From Mycobacterium asiaticum (GTDB taxonomy: Bacteria > Actinomycetota > Actinomycetes > Mycobacteriales > Mycobacteriaceae): a stretch of 47,712 nucleotides of DNA. The DNA is taken from positions 1 through 47,712 of the forward strand of contig NZ_LZLQ01000140.1 of assembly GCF_001673315.1 (NCBI RefSeq), read 5' to 3'. The notes beneath the pieces were generated by a model. That model ran no database searches and was not told where the DNA came from. It saw only the letters and a list, made by a program, of their open reading frames with translations. The translations under genes and the position numbers were made by a program. This document shows positions 40,610 through 47,712 of the stretch, piece by piece. The first letter of the stretch is position 1, and each line of letters starts with the position of its first letter.

Positions 40610-41176
40610 TTACTCGGGCGGTAGCGGATGGTCCGGGTCCAACCCCGGTAGGCCGTCGATGCTGTGCCGGTTGCGGACAACGGTGCGCTGGTAGCCCTCG
40701 TCGGGCTGCTTGGCGTGATAGGTGTCCAGCACGGGACGCTCGTCGACGAGCTCGTAGTAGGGCACCGAGAACCCGCACGCATCGGCGATTCGCTCCAGAT
40801 CGACCACGATGGCGGCGCGGACGCCTGGATGTAGCCGCTCGAAATGCGCTCGCACACGCTGGAATTCGTCGTCGTCCGGACGGACCACCCGGCCGGTGCC
40901 GAACAACCGCAGGATGCGCGAGTTGCGGGTGAACGAGATGAACATGATGGTGATGCGGCCATTGTCGCGCAGATGCGCGATCGTCTCGACGCCGCTGCCG
41001 AACAGGTCGAGGTAGGCGACGGTGTGGTCGTCTAGTACGGCGAAGGTGTCGCTGTATCCCTTGGGGGAGAGGTTGACTCGGCCACCCTCGCTAGGCGCAG
41101 TCGCCACGAAGAACATTGCCTGCTCAGCAATGAAGTCGCGGAGCGACTCGTCGATTTGCGAAAATTCCTTCGCCAC
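40610..41176 (-). CDS. Pyridoxamine 5'-phosphate oxidase-like flavin-binding protein
   Basis: 188 aa from GTG 41176. A split-barrel (PNPOx-like) family protein that probably binds FMN or F420. Conserved-looking segments are FFVATAPSEGGRVNLSPKGY, AYLDLFGSGVETIAHLRDNG and RILRLFGTGRVV. The C-terminus (HSIDGLPGLDPDHPLPPE) is a lineage-specific tail. The true substrate is unknown; vitamin B6 oxidation is unlikely because the PNPOx C-terminal dimer domain is absent. Its 5' end overlaps the alkane monooxygenase frame by 145 bases on the same strand. It has no counterpart between metK and Rv1393c in Mtb, as far as I recall. Confidence 0.8.
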   Translation of the reverse strand: MAKEFSQIDESLRDFIAEQAMFFVATAPSEGGRVNLSPKGYSDTFAVLDDHTVAYLDLFGSGVETIAHLRDNGRITIMFISFTRNSRILRLFGTGRVVRPDDDEFQRVRAHFERLHPGVRAAIVVDLERIADACGFSVPYYELVDERPVLDTYHAKQPDEGYQRTVVRNRHSIDGLPGLDPDHPLPPE

Positions 41177-42369
41177 CGTGTGAGCGTAGCGTTGGCCGGC
41201 GGCCGATCCGGTTTCAGTGCGGCCAACTCGACACGGCCCTGGTAGAAGTCGAGGACTCGCGGATCCATCACGCGCCGCCACAGCGGCGGCACCATGGCCA
41301 ACGGCACCATCGCGCTGTAGCCGTTCGGCAACTGTGGCGCCTCGTCCATACCGCGCAGTGCCTGGTACCGGCGCAACGGGTTGGCGTGATGGTCGGAGTG
41401 GCGCTGCAGGTGGAAGAGGAACACATTGGCGATCACCGTGTTGCTGTTCCAGCTGTGCGACGGCCGCACCCGTTCATAGCGTCCGCTGGGTAGCAGTCGG
41501 CGCCGCAGACCATAGTGCTCGGTGTAGTTGACCGTCTCCAGCAGACCGAACCCCACCACAGCCTGCCCGAACAGCCAGGGCAGCACGACGGGACGAAACC
41601 AGATGGCCAGCACGGTGAACAGGACGGCGCTGATCAGCCATGCGTTGAGCACTTCGTTGCGCGGACTCCAGCGGGACCTCCCGATCTTGGCCAACCGTCC
41701 GGCCTCGAGATGCCACGCGGAGCGCACGCCGCCGGCTACCGATCGGGGAATGAAGGCGTACAGGCTCTCGCCGAAGCGCGCGCTGGCCGGGTCTTCCGGT
41801 GTGGCGACTCGCACGTGGTGCCCGCGGTTGTGCTCAACGTAGAAATGTCCGTAACACGTCTGCGCCAGCGCGATCTTCGAGAGGTGTCGCTCCGTTTGCT
41901 CGCGGGTGTGACCGAGATCGTGGGCGGCGTTGATGGCCAACCCACCGATAAGACCGACGGTCAACATCAGACCGAGTTTGTCGACGAAAGTCATTGCGAC
42001 CCAACCGCCCCCGCTCCAAAGCCAGCACGCCAGCAGCACCGAGCCATATTGGTTGGGCAGGTAGAGGTAGGTAATCCAGCGGTAATAGCGATCGTTCTCC
42101 AGCCGTGCCAAGACGGTGTCCGGAGGGCTGCTGGAATCGGGCCGGATCAGGTGATCGAGGACGGGTATCGCCCCGAATGCCAGCAGCGGGCCGGTCCACC
42201 AGAACACGCCCAGTCCGGTGGCTCGGACCAGCAACCAGGACACCACGACCAACCCTGGAACGGCCGCGGCCAATAGCCAGAGGTACCGCTTGGGATCTCG
42301 CCAACCCTCGTGTGATGTCGGCGCGGCTCGCCCTTCGCGCCTTTCGTATGGTTGCTCTTTGAGTAACAT
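41032..42369 (-). CDS. alkB: Alkane 1-monooxygenase (AlkB family)
   Basis: 445 aa from ATG 42369, which has GGTGGGGA about 8 bases upstream; ATG 42405 would add 12 residues. An integral-membrane di-iron hydroxylase. All His motifs are intact: HDLGH (150-154), EHNRGHH (179-185), the AlkB-specific NYTEHYG (281-287) and LQRHSDHH (321-328). Six membrane helices are expected. It uses rubredoxin electrons, but no rubredoxin gene is adjacent. It resembles Mtb AlkB (Rv3252c, 416 aa). The last ~45 residues, encoded in the overlap with the PNPOx-like gene, look non-homologous (Ser/Arg-rich), so the native end may have been lost. Confidence 0.9.
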   Translation of the reverse strand: MLLKEQPYERREGRAAPTSHEGWRDPKRYLWLLAAAVPGLVVVSWLLVRATGLGVFWWTGPLLAFGAIPVLDHLIRPDSSSPPDTVLARLENDRYYRWITYLYLPNQYGSVLLACWLWSGGGWVAMTFVDKLGLMLTVGLIGGLAINAAHDLGHTREQTERHLSKIALAQTCYGHFYVEHNRGHHVRVATPEDPASARFGESLYAFIPRSVAGGVRSAWHLEAGRLAKIGRSRWSPRNEVLNAWLISAVLFTVLAIWFRPVVLPWLFGQAVVGFGLLETVNYTEHYGLRRRLLPSGRYERVRPSHSWNSNTVIANVFLFHLQRHSDHHANPLRRYQALRGMDEAPQLPNGYSAMVPLAMVPPLWRRVMDPRVLDFYQGRVELAALKPDRPPANATLTRWRRNFRKSTSRSATSLLSRQCSSWRLRLARVAESTSPPRDTATPSPY

Positions 42370-42401
42370 AGCAGTATCCCCACCCATAAAACTGGCTATT
42401 C

Positions 42402-42418
42402 CCATACTTCCGGTATGG
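42402..42418. promoter_or_regulatory. 17-bp inverted repeat in the alkB/GMC oxidase divergent promoter
   Basis: CCATAC and GTATGG flank TTCCG, a typical palindromic operator size for a TetR- or GntR-type repressor. It lies between alkB and the divergent GMC oxidase. A second AT-rich palindrome TTAGATTACTAA (42429-42440) is close by and contains a possible rightward -10. No regulator gene is in the window. Confidence 0.5.
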
Positions 42419-42468
42419 CTAAACCTACGTTAGATTACTAAGAGTTGGCTAGTTCGGGGGTGGGACAG

Positions 42469-44124
42469 ATGAGCCAGAGGCATCGGGGACCTCAGCGGAC
42501 GACCTTTTCCCGGCGGCGCTTTCTGGGGGCGGCCGCCGGGATCGCCGCGGGTGCGGTCGGGGCTGGAGCGATCGAACTCGGAATGCGCCGCGACGAGGGC
42601 TCGTCCCGGCCCAATACCCACTATCGGGCCATCGTTGTCGGTAGCGGCTACGGGGGCGGGGTGTCCGCATTGCGGCTGGGCGAAGCCGGCATCGAAACCT
42701 TGATTCTGGAGCGGGGCAGATTATGGGATGCCGCCGACAACGACGGTAAACGCTTCTCTCGCATGCTCCCCGCCGACAACAGGGCGGGCTGGTTCACCGA
42801 TGTGCCGCCGAGTTTGGTGCCGTCCTTCCGGGGCGTGTCGATGGAAGAGGTGGCCAAGCATGCGCCATCGCAACTGCCGGTCCAGGCCGGCGTCTGCGAC
42901 AAAGTCGTGCACGGCGCGCACACCGTGTTTCGTGGCATGGGAGTCGGTGGGGGATCACTGGTCAACGCGGCGATTGCGGCTATACCTACCGCTGCGCAAA
43001 TGCGCGCCGCGCTCCCGGACATCGACCCCGCCGCCTTCTTCGGCACATACATCGAACGCGCAAAGGCGATGCTGCGCATCAGCTATCGCGACATGGACTG
43101 GTTCGAACAGACGCCGTGGTTCCAATACGCACGGGTAGGGCGGCAGTACGCGGCAGCAGCTGGCTACCGCGTCGACTACAACGCCAGCGCGTACTCGTTC
43201 GACTACATGAGACGAGAAGAGACGGGCCAGGTTCCGCGCTCGGCGCTGGACTTCGAGCAGCAGTACGGCAACAACTACGGCCGAATCGGCAGCGTCGATC
43301 AAACTTATATCGCCGCGGCGCTGGCGACCGGCAAGGTCACCTTGCAGCCGCTGACGGAAGTCACCGGGATCCGGCGTGAGCCCTCCGGCGAGTACGTGGT
43401 GTCTACTCGCGTGATCGACCGGTTCGGCACGGAGCTGCGACGCGATGAAATCGGCTGCGACGAACTGTATCTCAGCGCCGGAGTGCTCGGTACCACGGAG
43501 CTGTTGCTGCGGGCGCGCGAGACGGGGACACTACCGGATTTGAACGAAGAGATCGGCCGCGGCTATGGCAACAACGGGGACATCATGGTCGCGCATATGC
43601 TCCAGTCGAGCGATCCCGCCGGGACCCGGCAATCCCTGATGGGGATGATCAACCTGGACGGACGCGACGATCCCGACAACCCGGTGTACGCCAGCATGTT
43701 CTCGCTACCCTTGCCGGTGGAAACCTATGCGCTGGGTTACTACGCGATGGTGCGCACCGGCGACCGCGCAAACATCGTCTACAACCGTGCCTCCAACACA
43801 GTCAGAATCGACTGGCCCGAGGATTACACCGAACACCTGCGGGTCCGGGCCCGAAAAGTCTTCGACAAGGTGACGCACGCCAACGGTGTGGACTACCGTG
43901 ACGACCTGTTCGAAGGGAAAGCGTTGGCGCCCAACACCGTTCACCCGTTGGGCGGGGTGGTACGGGGTAGAGCGACTGACAGTTACGGCAGGGTCAAGGG
44001 TTATCCCAAGTTGTACGTCAACGACGCGTCGCTGCTGCCGGGGTATCTCGGCTGCAACCCGTTCATGACGATCACCGCACTGGCCGAACGCAATATCGAG
44101 GGAATCCTGCAGGGGCGCAAGTGA
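42469..44124 (+). CDS. Tat-exported GMC oxidase, class I cholesterol-oxidase-like, lacking the catalytic Glu
   Basis: 551 aa. A twin-arginine signal SRRRFLG (14-20) and hydrophobic core precede the FAD motif VVGSGYGGG (about 56-64). The C-terminal HPLGG (H492) and CNPFMTITALAER (N530) match the active-site His and Asn of Streptomyces ChoA-type cholesterol oxidases (His447, Asn485). From memory of that protein, the aligned position of its Glu361, the isomerisation base, is S409 here (VYASMFSLPLP). It may therefore oxidise an alcohol without steroid isomerisation, or use another substrate. ATG 42469 has GGTGGGAC upstream. Mtb ChoD (Rv3409c) is a different subgroup. It is divergent from alkB and convergent with the BVMO, four bases apart. 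Confidence 0.85.
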   Translation: MSQRHRGPQRTTFSRRRFLGAAAGIAAGAVGAGAIELGMRRDEGSSRPNTHYRAIVVGSGYGGGVSALRLGEAGIETLILERGRLWDAADNDGKRFSRMLPADNRAGWFTDVPPSLVPSFRGVSMEEVAKHAPSQLPVQAGVCDKVVHGAHTVFRGMGVGGGSLVNAAIAAIPTAAQMRAALPDIDPAAFFGTYIERAKAMLRISYRDMDWFEQTPWFQYARVGRQYAAAAGYRVDYNASAYSFDYMRREETGQVPRSALDFEQQYGNNYGRIGSVDQTYIAAALATGKVTLQPLTEVTGIRREPSGEYVVSTRVIDRFGTELRRDEIGCDELYLSAGVLGTTELLLRARETGTLPDLNEEIGRGYGNNGDIMVAHMLQSSDPAGTRQSLMGMINLDGRDDPDNPVYASMFSLPLPVETYALGYYAMVRTGDRANIVYNRASNTVRIDWPEDYTEHLRVRARKVFDKVTHANGVDYRDDLFEGKALAPNTVHPLGGVVRGRATDSYGRVKGYPKLYVNDASLLPGYLGCNPFMTITALAERNIEGILQGRK

Positions 44125-44128
44125 ACGG

Positions 44129-45637
44129 TCAGGCGCTGAAACGGTAGTCGTCGAGATCGAATCGTCTACTGCGCCAATACGCTTCGACCGTCGTGGTGGG
44201 CCGCAGCGGGACATCGCCGTTCTTGTCGAAATAGTAGCTGTTGGCCAGCCGGCAACTGTCCTGCCAGAAGATCTGCCGGTGGCGCTTGCGCATCATCTCG
44301 TCGAAGTACCGACTGTTCGCCTCCGCGGTGACCTCGACGCGGGTGGCTCCCTCGCGGCGGGCCCGCTTGAGGCAGCGCACGATGTGATGCGTCTGGGTCT
44401 CGATGAGCGCGAAATAAGAGGATCCGACATAGCCGTACGGGCCGAACACGTTGAACAGGTTGGGGAATCCGGGAACGCTGACGCCTTCGTAGGCCTGCAG
44501 ACGATGCTCATCCCAGAAGCGACTCAACGACCTGCCGCCGCTACCGGTGACGGCATAGGTGGGCACATTGTCGGTGTCCATCACTTTGAAGCCGGTCGCC
44601 AAGATCAGCACGTCGATCTCGTGATTCTCACCATCGGTCGTGGCCACGGCGCCGGGCGTGATCTTGTCGATCGGCTCGGTCACCAGACGGACGTTGTCGC
44701 GGTTGAACGTGGACAGATAGGTGTTGTGGAAGCCGGGACGTTTGCAGCCCACGGCGTACTGCGGGGTGAGCTTCGCGCGTACCTCCGGATCGTCTACCTG
44801 CTGACGCAGGTAGCGGCGACCCGCGTCGGCCATCCGCTTGGCCAGCGGGAACACCGTGAAGTACTGGGCCGAGATGGGAAAGGTCAACTCGACGAACGCC
44901 TGGCTGAGCAGCCGCTGCAGCACGGTGCCACCGGGAATCCGCATCGCCCGGCGGGCCACGGCAGGCAGCGGCACGTCGAACTTCGGGAAGCACCAGATCG
45001 GGGTTCGCTGAAACACCGTGAGCTGGTCCACGATGGGCGCGATCTCCGGGATGACCTGCACCGCCGACGCGCCGGTGCCGATGATCGCGACCCGCTTGCC
45101 GGACAGGTCCTGGCTGTGATCCCAGCGCGCGGTGTGCATGGTGATGCCGTCGAAGGAATCGACGCCGTCGATATCGGGCAGGTTCGGCACGGTGAGCACC
45201 CCGCTGGCGCTGATCAGGAACCTGGCGGTGATCACCTCCCCACCACCTGGAGGTGCCCCCACACCCGGATCCGTCCGCACCCGCCACCAGCCGTGCTCGT
45301 CATCGAACTCAGCGGAGATCACTTTGGTGTTGAACCGGATCCGCGAGCGGATGCCGTACTTGTCCACACAATGTTCGGCATAGGCCTTCAACTCGCCACC
45401 GGGGGCGTAGGTGCGTGACCAGTTGGGACTCTGTTCGAACGAGAACTGGTAGGAGAACGACGGAATGTCCACCGCGATACCCGGATAGGTGTTCCAGTGC
45501 CAGGTCCCGCCCACGCCGTCGCCGGCCTCGATGACCAGGTAGTCGGTGAGCCCGGCCTGATCAAGCTTGATGGCGCTGCCGATGCCGGAGAATCCGGCGC
45601 CGACGATGACGACCTGATGGTCGGGTGCGGTAGGCAT
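44129..45637 (-). CDS. Baeyer-Villiger-type flavin monooxygenase (Rv1393c-like)
   Basis: 502 aa (Mtb Rv1393c 492). Class B flavoprotein monooxygenase using FAD and NADPH. The first Rossmann motif is GAGFSG (13-18) and the second GTGASA (187-192). Between them lies FDGITMHTARWDH (162-174), matching the BVMO fingerprint FxGxxxHxxxW. These enzymes insert oxygen next to a ketone to make an ester or lactone. The ribosome site GGAGGA lies about 9 bases before the ATG. It follows lipI and lipH in the same direction, 70 bases after lipH, so products may pass to these esterases. Confidence 0.9.
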   Translation of the reverse strand: MPTAPDHQVVIVGAGFSGIGSAIKLDQAGLTDYLVIEAGDGVGGTWHWNTYPGIAVDIPSFSYQFSFEQSPNWSRTYAPGGELKAYAEHCVDKYGIRSRIRFNTKVISAEFDDEHGWWRVRTDPGVGAPPGGGEVITARFLISASGVLTVPNLPDIDGVDSFDGITMHTARWDHSQDLSGKRVAIIGTGASAVQVIPEIAPIVDQLTVFQRTPIWCFPKFDVPLPAVARRAMRIPGGTVLQRLLSQAFVELTFPISAQYFTVFPLAKRMADAGRRYLRQQVDDPEVRAKLTPQYAVGCKRPGFHNTYLSTFNRDNVRLVTEPIDKITPGAVATTDGENHEIDVLILATGFKVMDTDNVPTYAVTGSGGRSLSRFWDEHRLQAYEGVSVPGFPNLFNVFGPYGYVGSSYFALIETQTHHIVRCLKRARREGATRVEVTAEANSRYFDEMMRKRHRQIFWQDSCRLANSYYFDKNGDVPLRPTTTVEAYWRSRRFDLDDYRFSA

Positions 45638-45706
45638 GGCGGAATTCCTCCAGACGGTTTACCGCAGGATACGGCGTCGACCGTGCGCGCTGGATGGCGC
45701 CATTTG

Positions 45707-46669
45707 CTACGGATGCAGCGCTTTCTTCAGCGCCGCCAGTCCGCGGTTCAACGCCTCGGCGGCGGCGGGGACAACCAAGGCGAAGCTCGCATAGCCATGC
45801 ACCATGGTTGGCTCGTTACTCCACTCCACCGGAACCCCGGCCGCGGTGAGCAATTCCGCGTACCGGGCACCGTCGTCGCGCAGCGGGTCGTGCTCGGCGG
45901 TGCCGATGAAGGCCGGCGGCAGGCCGGCCAGCTCCCCGTTGCCCGGTGCGAGATTGGGCGGCAACGTGGTGTAGTCGCTCAGGTCGAGGTCGGGGATGTA
46001 CCAGGCCAGGAACGCGTCGATGACGTCGGCATCCAGGATCGGATCGGACACATTCTGGGTGAACGACGGCAGCGACCGGTCGCCGATGCAGGACGGATAC
46101 CACAACAGCTGGAACGCCAGCTTCGGTGCGCCGGCGTCCCGAGCGAGCTGGGCCATCACCGCAGAAATATTGCCGCCCGCTGAATCACCGGCGACGGCAA
46201 TGCGATTCGGGTCACCGCCGAACTCCGCGGCGTGTTCCCCCACCCAACGCAAGGCGGCCCAGCAATCCTCAACTCCCGCGGGGAACGGGTGTTCGGGAGC
46301 GAGCCGGTAATCCACGGACACCACGATGGCGTCCGCACCGACGGCGTGGGCGCGCGCGACGTGGTCGTGGGTGTCCAGGCTGCCGAGTGACCAACCGCCG
46401 CCGTGGTAGAAGACGACTACCGGCAGGCCGTCCTGGGCCGCGGTGGGCGGCCAATAGATTCGCACCGGAATGTCGTCATGCTCGCCGTATTGGATGGTGC
46501 GGTCCTCAATCCGCAGATCGGGCAACAACTCCGGGGGTGCCTTCAATGCGGCCAACCGCGCGCGGGCCACCTCGACACCGTCGGATGCGGTGAAGGTCAT
46601 CGGAATGGCGTCGAGCAACATCTTCAGGAATGGGTCGATTTCCGCGCCGGCGGTTCGGGATTCCGTCAT
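45707..46669 (-). CDS. lipH: Carboxylesterase LipH (HSL/GDXG family)
   Basis: 320 aa (Mtb Rv1399c 319). Hormone-sensitive-lipase family alpha/beta hydrolase acting on short acyl esters. The oxyanion motif is HGGG (89-92) and the nucleophile S163 in GDSAGG. The acid is Asp in EHDPLRDDG and the base His in MVHGYASF. The frame is open to 46711, but ATG 46669 matches the LipH N-terminus and lies 6 bases after a TACGGT box. No Shine-Dalgarno is visible, fitting leaderless translation. It is a tandem paralogue of the upstream gene. Confidence 0.93.
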   Translation of the reverse strand: MTESRTAGAEIDPFLKMLLDAIPMTFTASDGVEVARARLAALKAPPELLPDLRIEDRTIQYGEHDDIPVRIYWPPTAAQDGLPVVVFYHGGGWSLGSLDTHDHVARAHAVGADAIVVSVDYRLAPEHPFPAGVEDCWAALRWVGEHAAEFGGDPNRIAVAGDSAGGNISAVMAQLARDAGAPKLAFQLLWYPSCIGDRSLPSFTQNVSDPILDADVIDAFLAWYIPDLDLSDYTTLPPNLAPGNGELAGLPPAFIGTAEHDPLRDDGARYAELLTAAGVPVEWSNEPTMVHGYASFALVVPAAAEALNRGLAALKKALHP

Positions 46670-46675
46670 GCAAAT

Positions 46676-46681
46676 ACCGTA
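46676..46681 (-). promoter_or_regulatory. Leaderless -10 box of lipH
   Basis: On the minus strand TACGGT is followed by ATTTGC and then ATG 46669. Six bases between -10 and start codon predict a transcript starting at the ATG. The element lies in the 22-bp gap after lipI, so lipH would have its own promoter. The same layout precedes lipI. Confidence 0.5.
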
Positions 46682-46691
46682 CGCACTCCGG

Positions 46692-47660
46692 TCACTGTCC
46701 GTGTAGAGCAACGCGCAACGCCGTTAACCCTCGATCCATCGCGGTCGTGGCGGCCGGCACCACACCGGCATAACCGAGATAGCCGTGCACCATAGTTTCG
46801 GCGTTGTGCACCTCAGTTGACACACCGGCAGCGGCCAGCAACTCACCGTAGCGGATACCGTCGTCACGCAGCGGGTCGTAGCCGGCGACGGCGATGTACG
46901 CGGCGGGCAGTCCGGCGAGGCTCTCCGCGCGTCCCGGCGCCATGCCTGCCGGTGGGTTGGACATGTCGACTTCGCCTGCGTACCAACGGGAGAAGTCGGC
47001 AATCGCCCTCGCGTCCAGGATCTGTGCGGTGGCGTTCTCGCTGAACGACGGCAGCGACGGGTCCCACATAGTTGAGGGGTACCACAGCAATTGGAAGGCG
47101 ATCGGTGGTGCGCCCTCGTCGCGGGCCAGTTGGGCGATCACCGCCGAGATGGTGCCACCGGCCGAGTCTCCGGCGACTGCGATCCGGGAGCTGTCGGCAC
47201 CGATTTCTGGGCCGTGCTCGGCGACCCATCGTGTTGCGGCCCAAGCATCCTCGACGGCGGCGGGGTAGGGGTGCTCGGGAGCCAGCCGGTAGTCGACGGA
47301 CACGACGATGGCGTCGGCGCCGACGCAGTGCTGGCGCGAGGTGCCGTCATGGGTGTCCAGGTCGCCCATCACAAATCCGCCGCCGTGGAAGAACAGCACC
47401 ACCGGCGCAGGATTATTCTGCTCGGAAGCGGTTGGCGGCCAATAGATCCGGATGTCGATAGGCCCGCCCGGACCGGCAATGGTGCGGTCCTCGACGCGCA
47501 GTTCGGGATGCAACGGCCGGCGCGGCAGGTCGCGCAGCCGTTGTCGAACGGCGTCGATTCCGTCCTCGGTTGATAGCCGAAACGGAACCGCATCCAGTAC
47601 CTTCAGCAGGATGGGATCGACTCCTGGGCGCGCACCGGCGGTGTTGTCCAAACTGGGCAT
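46692..47660 (-). CDS. lipI: Carboxylesterase LipI (HSL/GDXG family)
   Basis: 322 aa (Mtb Rv1400c 320; N-terminus MPSLDNTA matches). Same fold as LipH: HGGG at 92-95, nucleophile S166 in GDSAGG, Asp in GYDPLRDDG and His in MVHGYLGY. It is the paralogue of LipH, from an old tandem duplication. The start ATG has no Shine-Dalgarno but a TACGGT box 6 bases upstream. The remaining 52 bases to the window end hold only its promoter. Confidence 0.93.
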   Translation of the reverse strand: MPSLDNTAGARPGVDPILLKVLDAVPFRLSTEDGIDAVRQRLRDLPRRPLHPELRVEDRTIAGPGGPIDIRIYWPPTASEQNNPAPVVLFFHGGGFVMGDLDTHDGTSRQHCVGADAIVVSVDYRLAPEHPYPAAVEDAWAATRWVAEHGPEIGADSSRIAVAGDSAGGTISAVIAQLARDEGAPPIAFQLLWYPSTMWDPSLPSFSENATAQILDARAIADFSRWYAGEVDMSNPPAGMAPGRAESLAGLPAAYIAVAGYDPLRDDGIRYGELLAAAGVSTEVHNAETMVHGYLGYAGVVPAATTAMDRGLTALRVALHGQ

Positions 47661-47666
47661 GCAGGT

Positions 47667-47672
47667 ACCGTA
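47667..47672 (-). promoter_or_regulatory. Leaderless -10 box of lipI
   Basis: On the minus strand TACGGT is followed by ACCTGC and ATG 47660, again 6 bases. CCGACA (47691-47696), 18 bases further upstream, is a fair -35 (4 of 6 matches to TTGACA). Confidence 0.5.
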
Positions 47673-47712
47673 CGCATCTCGTCTGATGGTTGTCGGGTGG
47701 GTGGGCGCCTGC

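Noticed and set aside
39411..40778. Long minus-strand frame opposite metK
   Set aside because: Antisense shadow of metK; His/Arg/Gly-rich composition typical of codon-position artefacts.
42469..44124. Assignment as ChoD (Rv3409c orthologue)
   Set aside because: The Tat signal and sequence pattern fit the Streptomyces/Brevibacterium class I group rather than Mtb ChoD, and a catalytic Glu appears absent.

Overview
The window comes from a mycobacterial chromosome, most likely a slow-growing non-tuberculous Mycobacterium. It is GC-rich and uses many GTG starts and ATGA-type gene overlaps. Nearly every housekeeping protein looks like a close relative of an M. tuberculosis (Mtb) protein, as judged from memory of that genome; no database search was run. 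I saw no rRNA, tRNA, CRISPR array, insertion sequence, phage gene or replication origin.

Region A (1-18.9 kb) matches the Mtb block Rv2560-Rv2531c, read in the opposite direction to Mtb numbering. It holds a Pro/Gly-rich membrane protein (partial), rarA, a starvation-type protein, a YjbQ-family protein, alaS-ruvX-mltG-aroE, an orphan prepilin peptidase, the shikimate cluster aroC-aroK-aroB-aroQ, a membrane protein with a charged repeat tail, pepQ-efp-nusB, a small membrane protein, and a large PLP-dependent decarboxylase. The Mtb genes Rv2541-Rv2550c are not present between the peptidase and aroC.

Region B (18.97-47.7 kb) matches Mtb Rv1367c-Rv1400c in Mtb order. It holds a serine hydrolase with a co-directional FAD monooxygenase, lprF, a lipid operon (cytochrome b5-desaturase, type III PKS, sulfotransferase), a secreted CBM2 protein, the pyrimidine operon pyrR-pyrB-pyrC-(membrane protein)-carA-carB-pyrF, then mihF-gmk-rpoZ-coaBC, metK, and an oxidation and ester-hydrolysis cluster (PNPOx-like protein, alkane monooxygenase, GMC oxidase, Baeyer-Villiger-type monooxygenase, LipH, LipI). 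PE15/PPE20 (Mtb Rv1386-Rv1387) are missing between pyrF and mihF. The A/B junction near 18.9 kb joins two regions that lie on opposite replichores in Mtb, which suggests an inversion around the terminus.

The most unusual structure is the use of short repeats as translated linkers. In the pyrimidine operon every junction from pyrR to carB is a 1-4 base stop/start overlap. Three extra mini-ORFs made of MIRU-type repeats (pyrC to membrane protein, and two before carA), plus a fourth mini-ORF made from a different dispersed repeat (carA to carB), keep that chain unbroken. Related repeat effects include a 57-bp tandem repeat that lengthens the RuvX N-terminus in frame, a nested 113-bp/21-bp array after aroE, and a 12-bp in-frame repeat in pyrF. 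The other main candidate is the AlkB/GMC/BVMO/esterase cluster, which could carry out subterminal oxidation of a hydrocarbon or sterol-like substrate. Its GMC oxidase resembles class I cholesterol oxidases but has Ser where the catalytic Glu is expected.
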